Part shown: positions 42,254 through 54,400 of the stretch, in pieces | Layout of the letters: every line of letters begins with the position of its first letter | How positions within the stretch are numbered: the stretch's first letter is position 1 | Assembly: GCA_964017155.1 (NCBI GenBank) | Contig: OZ024862.1 | Location: forward strand, 37,811,175-37,875,174 | Reading direction: 5' to 3' | Source: Oasisia sp. SBJ-2009 | Lineage: Eukaryota > Annelida > Polychaeta > Sabellida > Siboglinidae | DNA: 64,000 nucleotides | Translations under genes and position numbers: made by a program | The notes under the pieces: generated by a model | Database searches by the model: none | What the model was told of the DNA's origin: nothing | The model's input: only the letters and a program-made list of their open reading frames with translations

Positions 42254-42742
42254 TGGGACACTGGATTCTAGACAACAATGATTTTAATAATACATGTAAT
42301 TATTAGACTAGACAGCAATGATTTTAATAACTAGACTATTTTCAATGCTCGAAAAGTTGGCTAATATTTATCATTTGAACCTCATATTGTTACTTAGAAT
42401 TTATGTATTTTTTTCAAAAATGTCCAAAATAGTGTCATGCATTATATATATATATATCTCATTATAAGTTGTCCCATTAGACTCCTTTTCTGTGAAAATG
42501 TATGTTTAGACATCAAAATCAAAAGCCTAAGATGCTTAGAAGCCGAGATATTGCAAAATGTGAGCAAAATATAGTCGCCATTTGGAAAATCCAAGATGGC
42601 CGCCATAGAGTGTTTAGAAAAAATGTAAACATTACTTTTCAGGTTCAGTAGTTTCTAAACTTTCCAAAAGTATATAGTTTTGCAATTCTCCAAAAAATTT
42701 GAACGAAAAGTTTAATCTGAACATAGTGAACTAGACTAGAAG

Positions 42743-42965
42743 TACATTTTGGTCATTTTTTGAGTAAACATTGTGATTTATACTGTCTTGCATTAAATGT
42801 AGTGCATTGTAAGTTGTCTCATTAGATACATTGTCTCTGAAAATGTGTATTTAGACACCAAAATCAAAAGCCTAAGATGCTTAGAAGCCGAGATATTGCA
42901 AAATGTGAGCAAAAAATAGTCGCCATTTTGAAAATCCAAGATGGCCGCCATAGAGTGTTTAGAAA
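42743..42965. repeat. direct repeat of the right arm's subterminal segment
   Basis: It shares gtaagttgtc/cattagata, caaaatcaaaagcctaagat, gcttagaagccgagatattg and aagatggccgccatagagtg with 42466-42620. Confidence 0.8.
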
Positions 42966-43027
42966 TGTTTTGTTGCCATCCTGAACGATGGCCACTTTGG
43001 GTGACTCTAGCATATTTCGTTACTTCG

Positions 43028-43184
<157 letters not shown>

Positions 43185-43203
43185 CAGCGCCGTCGCTGGT
43201 CTC

Positions 43204-44840
43204 TTATCTAGTGATGTCGCTCGGCGGCCACGTGGCATCTGCAGCAAGTATCCGAGCGATGTCCACTTCATCCAGTTCGGTCGGCCGCTGGACTGTAGGC
43301 CCGTGAAAGTTACGGTCCGTACCGAATGGACCAGCGTCGACTGGACCGGTCATCCACTTGAAGACGTCCTTCATGTCCACTGCATCGACGTCGGCTGAGG
43401 CGAGTTGACCGAGCGAGAAGACCTTATGTAGGTCGACGCTGTCTTCGCGAGTCGAGTCACCGCCGGGAGCGTCGACGTACGCCGGTGAAGTCTTCGGGTG
43501 CGGAGAATGAGGGCCCGTCTTCCGGGGTCGAGAAGGAGGGCTCGCATTCCATGGTAGAGAATGAGGGCTCGTCTTCCGAAGTAGACAATGAGGGCTCGTC
43601 TTCCGGTGTAGAGAATGGGGGCTCGTCTTCCGGGGTAGAAAATGAGGGCTTGTCTTTCGGGGTACAGAATAAGGGATTGTCTTTCGGGGTAGAGAATGAG
43701 GGCTCGCTTTCCGGGGTAGAGAATGAGGGCTCGTCTTCCGTGGTAGAGAATGAGGGCTTGTCTTTCGGGGTACAGAATGAGGGCTCGTCTTCCGGGGTAG
43801 AGAATGAGGGCTTGTCGTCGGGAGCAGAGAATGGGGGCTTGCTTGTGGGATCTGGCAGGAGGTGTCCGCCGCCAGACATCGATGACCTGTGACGGCATGG
43901 ACTGAAGCTTCGTCTGGTCGAGACGACGTCTGACTGGAGGCGGCGTTGATCACTCTCTGCGTGCTCGTTGTGACACCGCCTTGGCTTGTGACTCCGCCTT
44001 GGCGAGATGCGTTGTGCCGTGCCTCGCCAGGGAGGCAGGCTGGGGCGGGTGTCACTCCTCCTCCCGCCAGCGTAGCCCGTAAACGCTGTCGTCCCTTCTC
44101 CCGACGGGCATCGACGGGAGGAGACGACCCATATGGCGACGCGTATATCTCGACAGGGGACGCTAGCGACGCACCGACGTCATCGGAGGACATCGCCGAC
44201 GCGTTCGAAGTGTTGCGGTTGTTGTTGACGTTTCGGGCTTCGCGACTCCGTCTCCGGCTACCCTTGCGCGGTTGGGGCTTGTCGCCGCGGTCTCGGCTCC
44301 TCGTCCGCCTCCCGCCGTCGGCCGGCGACTGCTGAGTAGGCAGCCCCGATGTCGTCGCCTCACCGCTGCCCGTAACTGGCGACTCGACGTGTTCATTCCC
44401 CGTAGTCCTGGCGCGTTCCGGGTGACGGATGACCACGGCCGCGCCGCTCCTGTACAGGTACCCGACGTCAGTGGGCAGCTTGTGGCTAGCGTCCAGCCGC
44501 TGTCCACTCCACACGCCCGGCGACCGTACGGCTCCGTGTCCGTCAGCCGGACGACGGACGGCGTTCGCGTTCACGTTTCTGTCCGTCGAGTTGTAGTTGT
44601 TCGTGTTCCGACGGTGCTGCCTCGCGGTGTAGTCGTGGCCGCCGGCTCGAGAGTCGACGCGTGACGGCAGGTTCTCGTACTCGGGGTAGTCTCGCCAATC
44701 CTCCTCCTCCTCCTCCTCCTCGTCGCTGAAGGTTTCGTAGTCAAACTCCTCCTCGCCGTCCACGTCGTAGTCGTCGAGGGCGGGCGGTGGTTGTGTCGAG
44801 TACGTGGAGGACGGCGCTGCGACGGATGCTGACCGAGTAT
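43204..44840 (-). CDS. TSP1/Ig/EGF gene exon 11 (cytoplasmic tail)
   Basis: 1637 nt, acceptor tttctctcgtag, stop TAA at 43206-43204. It starts with a Pro/Ser stretch and an acidic cluster ([10 protein letters not shown]), continues with Arg/Ser/Asn-rich sequence and about 13 copies of a [13 protein letters not shown] nonapeptide, and ends with an acidic/hydrophobic segment ([30 protein letters not shown]). The repeated S/T-P and Lys/Arg residues suggest phosphorylation sites, but no domain is recognised. Confidence 0.8.
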
Positions 44841-45573
44841 CTACGAGAGAAACATGTCATCACTGCAAGCTAGTACGCTCTCTGTCTCTTCCTGCCCGCC
44901 CGCCCGCCCGCCCGCCCGCCCGCCCGCCCGCCCGCCCGCCCGCCCGCCCGCCCGCCCGCCCGCCCGCCCGCCCGCCCGCCCGCCCGCCCGCCCGCCCGCC
45001 CGCCCGCCCGCCCGTCCTCCTGCCTGCTTCTCTCATCCTTCTCTCATCCTCACTCTCCACACCCTTTACCTTCCACTTCTCTTCCCTTTCCCTTTCCCGT
45101 CTCCGTTTCCCCTCTCTCCTCTCTCCTCTCTCCTCCCTCTCCCTCTCCCTCTCCCTCTCCCTCTCCCCCTCTGTCCCTCTGTCCCTCTGTCCCTCTGTCC
45201 CTCTGTCCCTCTGTCCCTCTGTCCCTCTGTCCCTCTGTCCCTCTGTCCCTCTGTCCCTCTGTCCCTCTGTCCCTCTGTCCCTCTGTCCCTCTGTCCCTCT
45301 GTCCCTCTGTCCCTCTGTCCCTCTGTCCCTCTGTCCCTCTGTCCCTCTGTCCCTCTGTCCCTCTGTCCCTCTGTCCCTCTGTCCCTCTGTCCCTCTGTCC
45401 CTCTGTCCCTCTGTCCCTCTGTCCCTCTGTCCCTCTGTCCCTCTGTCCCTCTGTCCCTCTGTCCCTCTGTCCCTCTGTCCCTCTGTCCCTCTGTCCCTCT
45501 CCCTCTCTGTCCCTCTGTCCCTCTGTCCCTCTGTCCCTCTGTCCCTCTGTCCCTCTGTCCCTCTGTCCCTCTG

Positions 45574-45608
<35 letters not shown>

Positions 45609-48130
45609 GACCTCTCTCCCATCTCTCTCGCCCCCTCACTCGCTCTTTCTTTCTTTCCCATAGCTTACCGTATAGACTGTTATATCCCTGTACTTGCTGC
45701 TTTTGCATCGATGTCCTTAAACAAACAAGTGACGACAACTTTTGAATTCAATTTATAGAAAAACGCCCATGTAATTATTAATATTGAATTAATTACTTCA
45801 CAAATAATTTACATTTACATAGTCCCACAGTAATGAGGCGTTCGAGAGTGCTTGTTGACATCGTAAATACGACTTTGTAATCCATACTTGAACCGAGCTG
45901 CATAGAAATACAAAAACCTCGATTTCGTGTGTGTTTACGATATATACGAAGACTTCCAAACGCAGGCCACAAGATTGGCTAGAGATAGACCGGTGTGGAG
46001 GAACTTCGTCGCTGTCCTAATCACCATTTTGTGTGACAGGCAGTCAGTAAGTATTACAACTGCAGACTGTGTGCGTGTCACTATCAGTATGTGTGGGTGC
46101 GTGCATGCGTGTGTACGGTTGGTCGGTTGGTCGGTTGGTTGGTTGGTTGGTGGGTTGGTGGGTTGGTGGGTTGGTGGGTTAGTTGGTTGGTTGGTTGGTT
46201 GGTGCGTTGGCTGGTTGGTTGGTGGGTTGGTGGGTTGGTGGGTTGGTTGGTGGGTTGGTTGGTGGGTTGGTTGGTGGGTGGGTGGGTTGGTTGGTGGGTT
46301 GGTTGGTGCGTTGGTGGTTGGTTGGTTGGTTGGTTGGTAGGTTGGTGGGTGGGTGGGTGGGTTGGTTGGTTTGTTTGTTTGTTGGTTTGTTGGTGGGTGG
46401 GTTGGTTGGTTGGTTGGTTGGTTGGTTGGTTGGTGGGTTGGTTGGTTGGTGGGTTGGTTGATGGGTTGGTTGGTGGGTTGTTTAGTTAGTTAGTTATAGT
46501 CAGGCATAACAGAAGCACTCGACTCACGTGACGAGGACAAAGAGCACGGCGCCAAGGACAGACAGGACGAGCAGGACTAACCCGACAACCAATGCTATCG
46601 ACGCCGAACTCCATTTGCTATCGGCTGAAACACGACGACGGTCACGTGACAATACAGTTGCGGGTGCAAAATTGTCTCCCTAATTTCTGTTTAAATTCCT
46701 CCAACTAAAACTGGCTCTCTCTGATCGCGGAACCCTACGTAAATAGTGCACAGCCATTGAACAAGTATTTAAACCGTCCAAACGCATTGTATAGCCAGCT
46801 ATTGATGCCTCGGACTACCGAATTATGTCGAAAACAAAAGGCATGAGTGTGTGTGTGTATGCGTGCGTGCGTGCGTGTGTGTGCGTGCGTGCGTGTGCGT
46901 GCGTGCGTGCGTGCGAACTGTCACCATTTGTTGACATACAGGATAAAACCAAATGTGGCCTAATACAGAATCGTTTATAACTAATTTTCAACAAAGGTAT
47001 CACTCAAAAGAACGTGAACTCAATTATCCGTAACGTAAGCGGCCTGAACACCAACGAGACGCGCTCGAGACGATTGCGTCTGGACCTTCGTCTCTAGCGT
47101 GTCTCCTTATATAGTGTGCGGGCTACTAAGTCTAAACAAACGTTTCTTCTGCATCCGCTGCCCCCAAAACCGTCGTTTTGTCCCGACCAACCCTACACAA
47201 ACACACCAGTACTGACGACGATGAAGTGACTTACTTTCGCCATTCCCTTGCGACACTTCACACGTGGCGCCCTCCCATTGGCTCTTGCAGCGACACGCCA
47301 TCTCCTGGTAGCTGTACGTTTGCTCGCGTCTGTTGGCATGCACGCACGTGCCTCCGTTCTGACAGCGGTTCGTGTTGGCGCAAGACCGCACGCCTGCAGG
47401 GACAAAATATGGACATCCACGTTAGTATTTCCGGTTTTTGCATTTGTCAAACTGTTTAATAGACCACTAAATTGACGCCATTTCCAAGAACAGTCTACTT
47501 GGATGCGACAGCTCCTGACGAGGCTGGGGTTTGTGTCCCCTTCTGGGCCTGTATTCCCTCGCGGAAACCATTCTTGAATTTCCTGAAGACAATCTTTAAG
47601 TGACGCATGCGCCCAACACCCTCTGTTCTTCGTCGCGTCGCCTCATCACTCCAGTTGTGTTTCTTCATGCGAGCAGCTGGGTAGCCACGCCTAGAACACG
47701 TCTTCTTCTGGATGTGGTATGAGCGGCTGTCACAAACACAGTGTGCGTCTTATTGTGGCGCTCTCCAAAATTGGATGTACCCTTCTTCGTGTTTGTTTGA
47801 CGACATTTGGGAAAGAGCTACACATCTGTGGTAACAGTCATGCCCATAATTATGCTGAGCGAACTAGTGGGGATGTGCAACTGCAAGGTACTATACAGGC
47901 GATAGGATCATCGGAAGGCAGGAACTTGTATGATCCGGGGTTTCAGTAGTGTACATTTTCTACCGTTTTATCTGCGTCGCTGATGTTAAATGCATACATG
48001 CATACATAAATACATGCATGCATGCATGCATGCATGCATGCAAACATGCAAACATCTAGTCATGCATACATAAGTGCACTCACACACATGCACGCATACA
48101 CAAAATATATACACACACGCACATACACAC

Positions 48131-48184
<54 letters not shown>

Positions 48185-48486
48185 GCACAGACACACACAC
48201 AACCACAAACACATACACACACACGCACGCGCACGCGCACGCACACACACGCACGCACACACACACACACACACACATAAACAAACATACGCACGCAAGC
48301 GCCAGCGCCCCCGCGTCCACAACGTGAACAACGATGACTTACGGAGGGGGACGTCGCGACTGACCAGTTCCGCTTGACCAATGTCTGCCGCACAGTGGTA
48401 GGCGCCGGTGTCTTTCTCCTCCACGTGGAAGATCACGAGACCATTGCTGTGCTCCTGGTACCTGGACACAGACACAACACTGGCAC

Positions 48487-48548
<62 letters not shown>

Positions 48549-50143
48549 TGTATGTGTTTGTGTGTGTGCGTGCGCTCATGTGTGTGTGCGTGCGTGCGTG
48601 TGTGCGTTGTGTGCGTGTGTGCGTGTGTGCGCGTGTGTGCGTGTGTGTGTGTGTTTGTGTATGTGTTTGTGTGTGTGTGCGTGCGCTCATGTTTACATGT
48701 GCGTGTATGTATGCATGCTTACAAAGGTGAGTATACGGAAGTGGGTTATTTTAAAGCTTACGAGACATCTATAATAATTAATTCATTTATTTATATAAAT
48801 GTGCAACATTTATTACACTATTTACTCGGATTTTATTGTTTTCTCAATAAAACGGGTTTGTTCCAACATGTGACCAAATCATACACGTACGTGTGTGCCC
48901 ATTGTCCGTGTATCCGGATAACACACAAGAACCTAACCTTTCTATACTGAACGTCGATATAATAATGCTATTTAACCAGCATGTATGGGGCTTATACGTT
49001 CGAATATAATATAATAATGATGAATTTACTGCTTACGAATCCGTTGGTTCCGGACCGGACCGGACGCGGACTATACAGTCATACCTTTGTACACCGTCCA
49101 CTTGTCGTGCGTCCGACACGTTTCGTCCGTCCGGAAGCACCCAAAACAGACCGCGCAATTCCGGATGCGATGCATAGTCGCAACGGAGAAATGTGTACGC
49201 TCCTAAATCCATCCAAACCGTGTCTTGCCAGTCGGCTGCAAAAATAGCAAGTTTTATGCGAAGACAGCACAATTCAGCGTTCATATGACACTGTTCTTTC
49301 CTCTTTTAAAGCTATGCTTGCATGAATTTATATACATTGTTGTCAGCAGTAGAAACAATTACAGTTGGACAGTTTTATGCGAAATTGCTCACCAGTGTCC
49401 GAAAATGTGCAGGCACAATTACATTTCAAATGTGTTATTTCTTCGTCTGTTCAGCTTTTAACCACGTCTCTTGAATGCGCTCATGTTGGATATTATTATG
49501 TTGGTCTTTCAAAACATAAGTATTTTTAATCGCGTTATGGTTATGTTTTGAGTACACGTTCAAAACAATACCGTGGTCTTTTCGAAGCGTAGTATTTTCA
49601 ATGTATTGTACTGCTTCTACAGCAAACACTGTTCAATGCATAAAGAGATATAATTATACAATGCGCCGTACATGGATTGCATGCGTCCTTCACGCACACC
49701 GCTGTTACGGTCGCCGGCGGAATGCACGAGATCCAGTCGAGGTCCATGCCCGAACACTCAAGGAAACGCGTTGTCCGTCCAACCCCGCAAGTAACACTGT
49801 CCGTAACGAGAACAAGATAAACACGTAAGAACGTGCACTGTTTAACCTCGATTACCCAAGCTCCGTGAGATGGCAGCACTCTAGCCTCTCACACGGATAA
49901 CATAAACCCGACTAACTCGCCAGACTGTCTTCTCGGCGAAGTTACGTACTCGAAAGAGAGCGGGAGAGAGAGGGGGGAGAGAGGGGGAGAGAGGCAGAGG
50001 GACAGAGAGAATCGGCTGAGTGAGTCTATAGGTTATAAAGCTAGTATGGTCGTGTCAGATTTAGAACGTAATTAACACAAACGCATGCACATATGGCGCG
50101 CACGCATATGTATATACACCCACACAAAAGCAGTCACACACGC

Positions 50144-50230
<87 letters not shown>

Positions 50231-51328
50231 GTATATATCATCATCATGCTGTCGGTCGCGAAGCGACAAAGACTGCTTCCATCACTTGACTGTTGCTCTC
50301 CATTTATCTCTCTGCTGTGAGAGTGATGTCCATGAGTCGATCTTTATGTCTCTCAGCTTCAGGTTTCTCTTGATGGTATCTTTGAACCGGAGACGAGGGC
50401 GCCCTCTCTTTCTCTGACCAGAAGACAGTTGGGAGTAGACAGTTGGGACTGCTTTGGTAGCCTGTCTGGTGACATCCTCATGAGGTGTCCAGTCCACCGG
50501 AGATTCTTTCTGATCAGATCTTCCATAGATGGCAGCCCTGTCCGTTCGAGTATTTCCTTGTTTGTCACTTTATCCATCCAGGTTATCCTCATGATCGAAC
50601 GCAGATGTCGCATCATGAAGGCATGCAGCTTTTTCACCTGTCGTCTGTACATTGTCCAGGCCTCGGAAAGCATCCACTATTTTCTGCATCTCTTCAGCAG
50701 ATTGTGCAACCAGTGCACTGTCATCTGCGAATAGAAGCTCTCTCATCAGTATCCGAGTAGTCTTGGTCTTCGCTCTGAAGTGTGCGACGTTGAATAGGTC
50801 AGCGCTCTGTCTGGACTGTATGTAGACGCCATCCCCCATGTCTCGGAAAGCATCGTCGAGCATTGCTGATAGGAAGATGGAAAAGAGCGTGGGGGCCAGT
50901 ACACAACCTTGCTTGACCCCATTTGTGACCCTGAACGATTCCGAGACTTCCCCTCCAACGCTAACATTCGCCATCATTCCGCTATGTAGTGCCTCGATCA
51001 TTGTTGTGAACTTCTCTGGGCAGCCATACTTCTTCAGTAGCTGCCATAGTCCAGTCCTCCCAACTGTATCGAACGCCTCACTGAATAATACCATGTACAG
51101 TGGTCGGTCCTGCTCAATGCACTTTTCTTGTAGTTGTCGGAGACAAAATATCATATCTATGGTGCTCCGGTTACCTCTGAAGCCACATTGTGTCTCTGGA
51201 ACTACCTCTGGTGTTATGTGGGTAGATAGTCTGTTGAGGAGGATCCTGGCGAATATCTTGCTGTATATATATACAGTCTGTATATATATAACGCACACAA
51301 ACACACACACACAAACACACACACACAT

Positions 51329-51426
<98 letters not shown>

Positions 51427-54400
51427 TCACTCACACACTCACAATCACACACACACACAGCTCGATCATACTGTATTTAGAATTTCCCATTGCTCTCCTC
51501 ATCTTTGCGTTACTGTTCTCCCTACATCATGTCAAGATCCTGTTTTTCCCAAAAGGTTTTAACAACTGGTATGGTTTAATGGCACTTCTCAAAACGACGT
51601 AAACGACTGTACCAAACAGCGCAGCGTTGTAAAACCAATCAGAACTAGTGACGTATGTGTCACGTGCACGATGTAACCAATCGAACACCGCGTTACAAAC
51701 CTGCACGTGCTCCATGCCGACCAGCGTCTGTCTGGGTCCAGGGTTGCTCCGGCTTCTGTAGTCGTTGTCGTTGTAGCAGCTGTCGCTGTAAACATCCATA
51801 CAGGCTTGGACAGAAGCTATACTTGGATTCGAAACAGACACAATAAATAATTTTACCGTTACATATAAGTAATGAATAGTGAACACTGCAACGAGCGGGT
51901 CTTGCGAAAGCCGAATTTGGCAAATAGCTGACCAAAAGCAGCTTAGTGACTAGCGTATGTGTGTACTGATTTCTTGGTTTCTATTGAAACGTTATATGTT
52001 CAAGTGGATCTGCGCATAACAGGAAGATTAATGGAACCATAAGGCAAATGATTGGCTCTATGCATCTACAATTGTTAATACCAAATAACCATTTGCGATC
52101 ATAATTAATAACGCCGGTATTATATCAATGGTGGGAAAAATTGTTGAAGACACCAAATGACGTAAGTTGTTATTATGTATAATTTTGTTAATGCCATAAT
52201 TCCATTGCCGAATTTTCTTTGTCGGCTTTGTCGCTACAAGTGTTATTACAAATATACACACATTGTAATAGTCTCTCAAGTAAGTAAACTGTAACTCGAT
52301 TTGTGATAAGAAAGAACTAAGATATACCGACAAATGAGCGGGTGTATTCTAGTGCTTGTCAAGCAAATGCGCGTCATAGCTGACGTCAAAGCTCGACGCT
52401 TATTGGTCAATTCGCCGCGCCCTGAGCAAGATGACACCCTATCAGACATTTTGATAAAAAAAATCCATTGTCGAATTAACCACTAATGTGACAATTTTGA
52501 CTGTATTTGCAAATTACAAAGATAATATTAGGTACGATACACGAAACATTTTCTTTTGGTCCCTTTGAATCTTAAATTTAAAAACCATGCAGATATAAAA
52601 AGATTTTACAATGTACTGTTAAATCTACTGTAGATTGAAAAATACTTTAAAACGACAACCCATAGGATTGCGGGTCTTCACGATCCCGTTGAAACCGCCA
52701 CTGACTTGTAGTTATGGTCTCGGGACCTCGTCCCCTGGTGGGTCCTGGTCCCCCTGGCCAAGGTCCGGGTGTGGGTCCGGGTGTCGACGATGGACTGGGA
52801 CAGCTCGCCCTGTCACAGCTCCCCGTCTGTCCCGGCGTGCCGACGCAATGAGCGCCGCTCGGCGTGCAAGGTCGCGTCCTTGACCTTGTGCCGGTGCCAC
52901 ACGTGACCGAACAAGACCACGGTGACCACGTCCCCCACGTAGCCTGCGTAGGCGCCGTTGCTGGAGACAGTAAGACATAGAAATTCACCATTGTGACATA
53001 TCATATTCGTTATAATAAATGCGTTTACACCCAGAGCAAAACGTTGGGACTTTGTTTGGTGGTTATGGATAACTAGTCATGAGATATACCCCTATTATAT
53101 TATAGAATGTATGGAGAATAGACCGACCGACGGACCGACGGACCGACGGACCGACGGACCGACGGACCGACGGACCGACGGACCGACGGACCGACGGACC
53201 GACGGACCGACGGACCGACGGACCGACGGACCGACGGACCGACGGACCGACGGACCGACGGACCGACCGACCGACCGACCGACCGACCGACCGACCGACC
53301 GACCGACCGACCGACCGACCGACCGACCGACCGACCGACCGACCGACCGACCGACCGACCGACCGACCGACCGACCGACCGACCGACCGACCGACCGACC
53401 GACCGACCGACCGACCGACCGACCGACCGACCGACCGACCGACCGACCGACCGACCGACCAAGCGTTAACCAATTGTGTCCCTTCAATACAACACGTGCC
53501 GATTTACACGATCACATGCGTACAATACAAGAGGACAACGTTTTACAACAACACAAGGTTCAATAAGTTGCCGTTCAGAGCCTAGCTAAAGACGGCATGT
53601 GAACAAGGAAGCCTAAGGCTGATCGAGTGTTCACTAAAGTGATTATAAAAGTGTACATAAATGAGTATTATACTTAAAATAAAAAATATACAAAATTATA
53701 AAATGCCACTAAAATGCTACTAATTAAAATACGTTGTCTCTAAAAATACATACGTAAAAATAAAAATTATAAGTTGTCTCTAAAAATACACAAGTACCAT
53801 ACAAAATACATAAAATGTCCTACAATAATAACAATTTGTTATAATAATAAATAAATTAAAATAAATATATGAATAAATAAAGTAATCAGTATTCAAATAA
53901 TTTATAAACAATTTAAGTGTTCAACCTAGGTATAGCCCGCCCTTGCCAGATAATTGTCATTTTTATTTTTAAACGTTTACACTGCTGGCATTTAGACAGT
54001 CATGACTTAATTAATTCCAATAATTTATTGTTCTACACGCACCCATCGATGAACGTAATGTACTCTCACTCACCGTTGCAGGAGGGTGACGGGCCGCACG
54101 ACCGTTGCTGCGAGCTGACGCCGGAACATCCCTGGGAGCTGCTCGCGCATTGGCGTGACCGGGTGCGCACGCCGCCACTGCCGCACGTGACGGAGCAGGC
54201 GCCCCACTGCCCCCACGGGCCCCACCCGGCGTCTACCCGTGAGGCCGTGCGCGACAACTTCTCGAGCAGACGATCGCCGAGGTGAAAGCGCGCGCTCATG
54301 ATGCGCGGAAACTGATACACCGGCGGCGGCTGCGTGGCCTGGCGGATTTTTATGCGAGGAACCCCGGCCAACGCGCGGCGCATCGCCGCACGGATCCAAT

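Larger units (their letters stand above)
39772..42742 (+). mobile_element. foldback-like element with >600-bp inverted arms carrying a decayed gene
   Basis: The left arm (about 39772-40395) is matched in reverse by the right arm (about 42085-42742). Shared blocks include agttcactatgt, atttttggaactcta-like, atattgcaaaatgt, gttgtctagaatccagtgtc and cagtttatagtcagtggttt, at roughly 85-90% identity by eye. The arms include the 5' part of the gene. Part of the right arm is repeated again in direct orientation at 42743-42965. Either these are very long terminal inverted repeats, or two element copies lie head to head and the right one is truncated. Confidence 0.75.

Noticed and set aside
44804..45745. 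Pro/Ser/Leu and Arg/Asp/Gly repeat frames on both strands
   Set aside because: Translations of (CCCG)n and (CTCTGTCC)n; frames are open in nearly all phases.
46091..46489. [16 protein letters not shown] plus-strand frames
   Set aside because: Translation of the (GGTT/GGTG)n array.
53063..53566. GRSVGRSV and DRPTDRPT frames
   Set aside because: Translations of (GACC)n on both strands.
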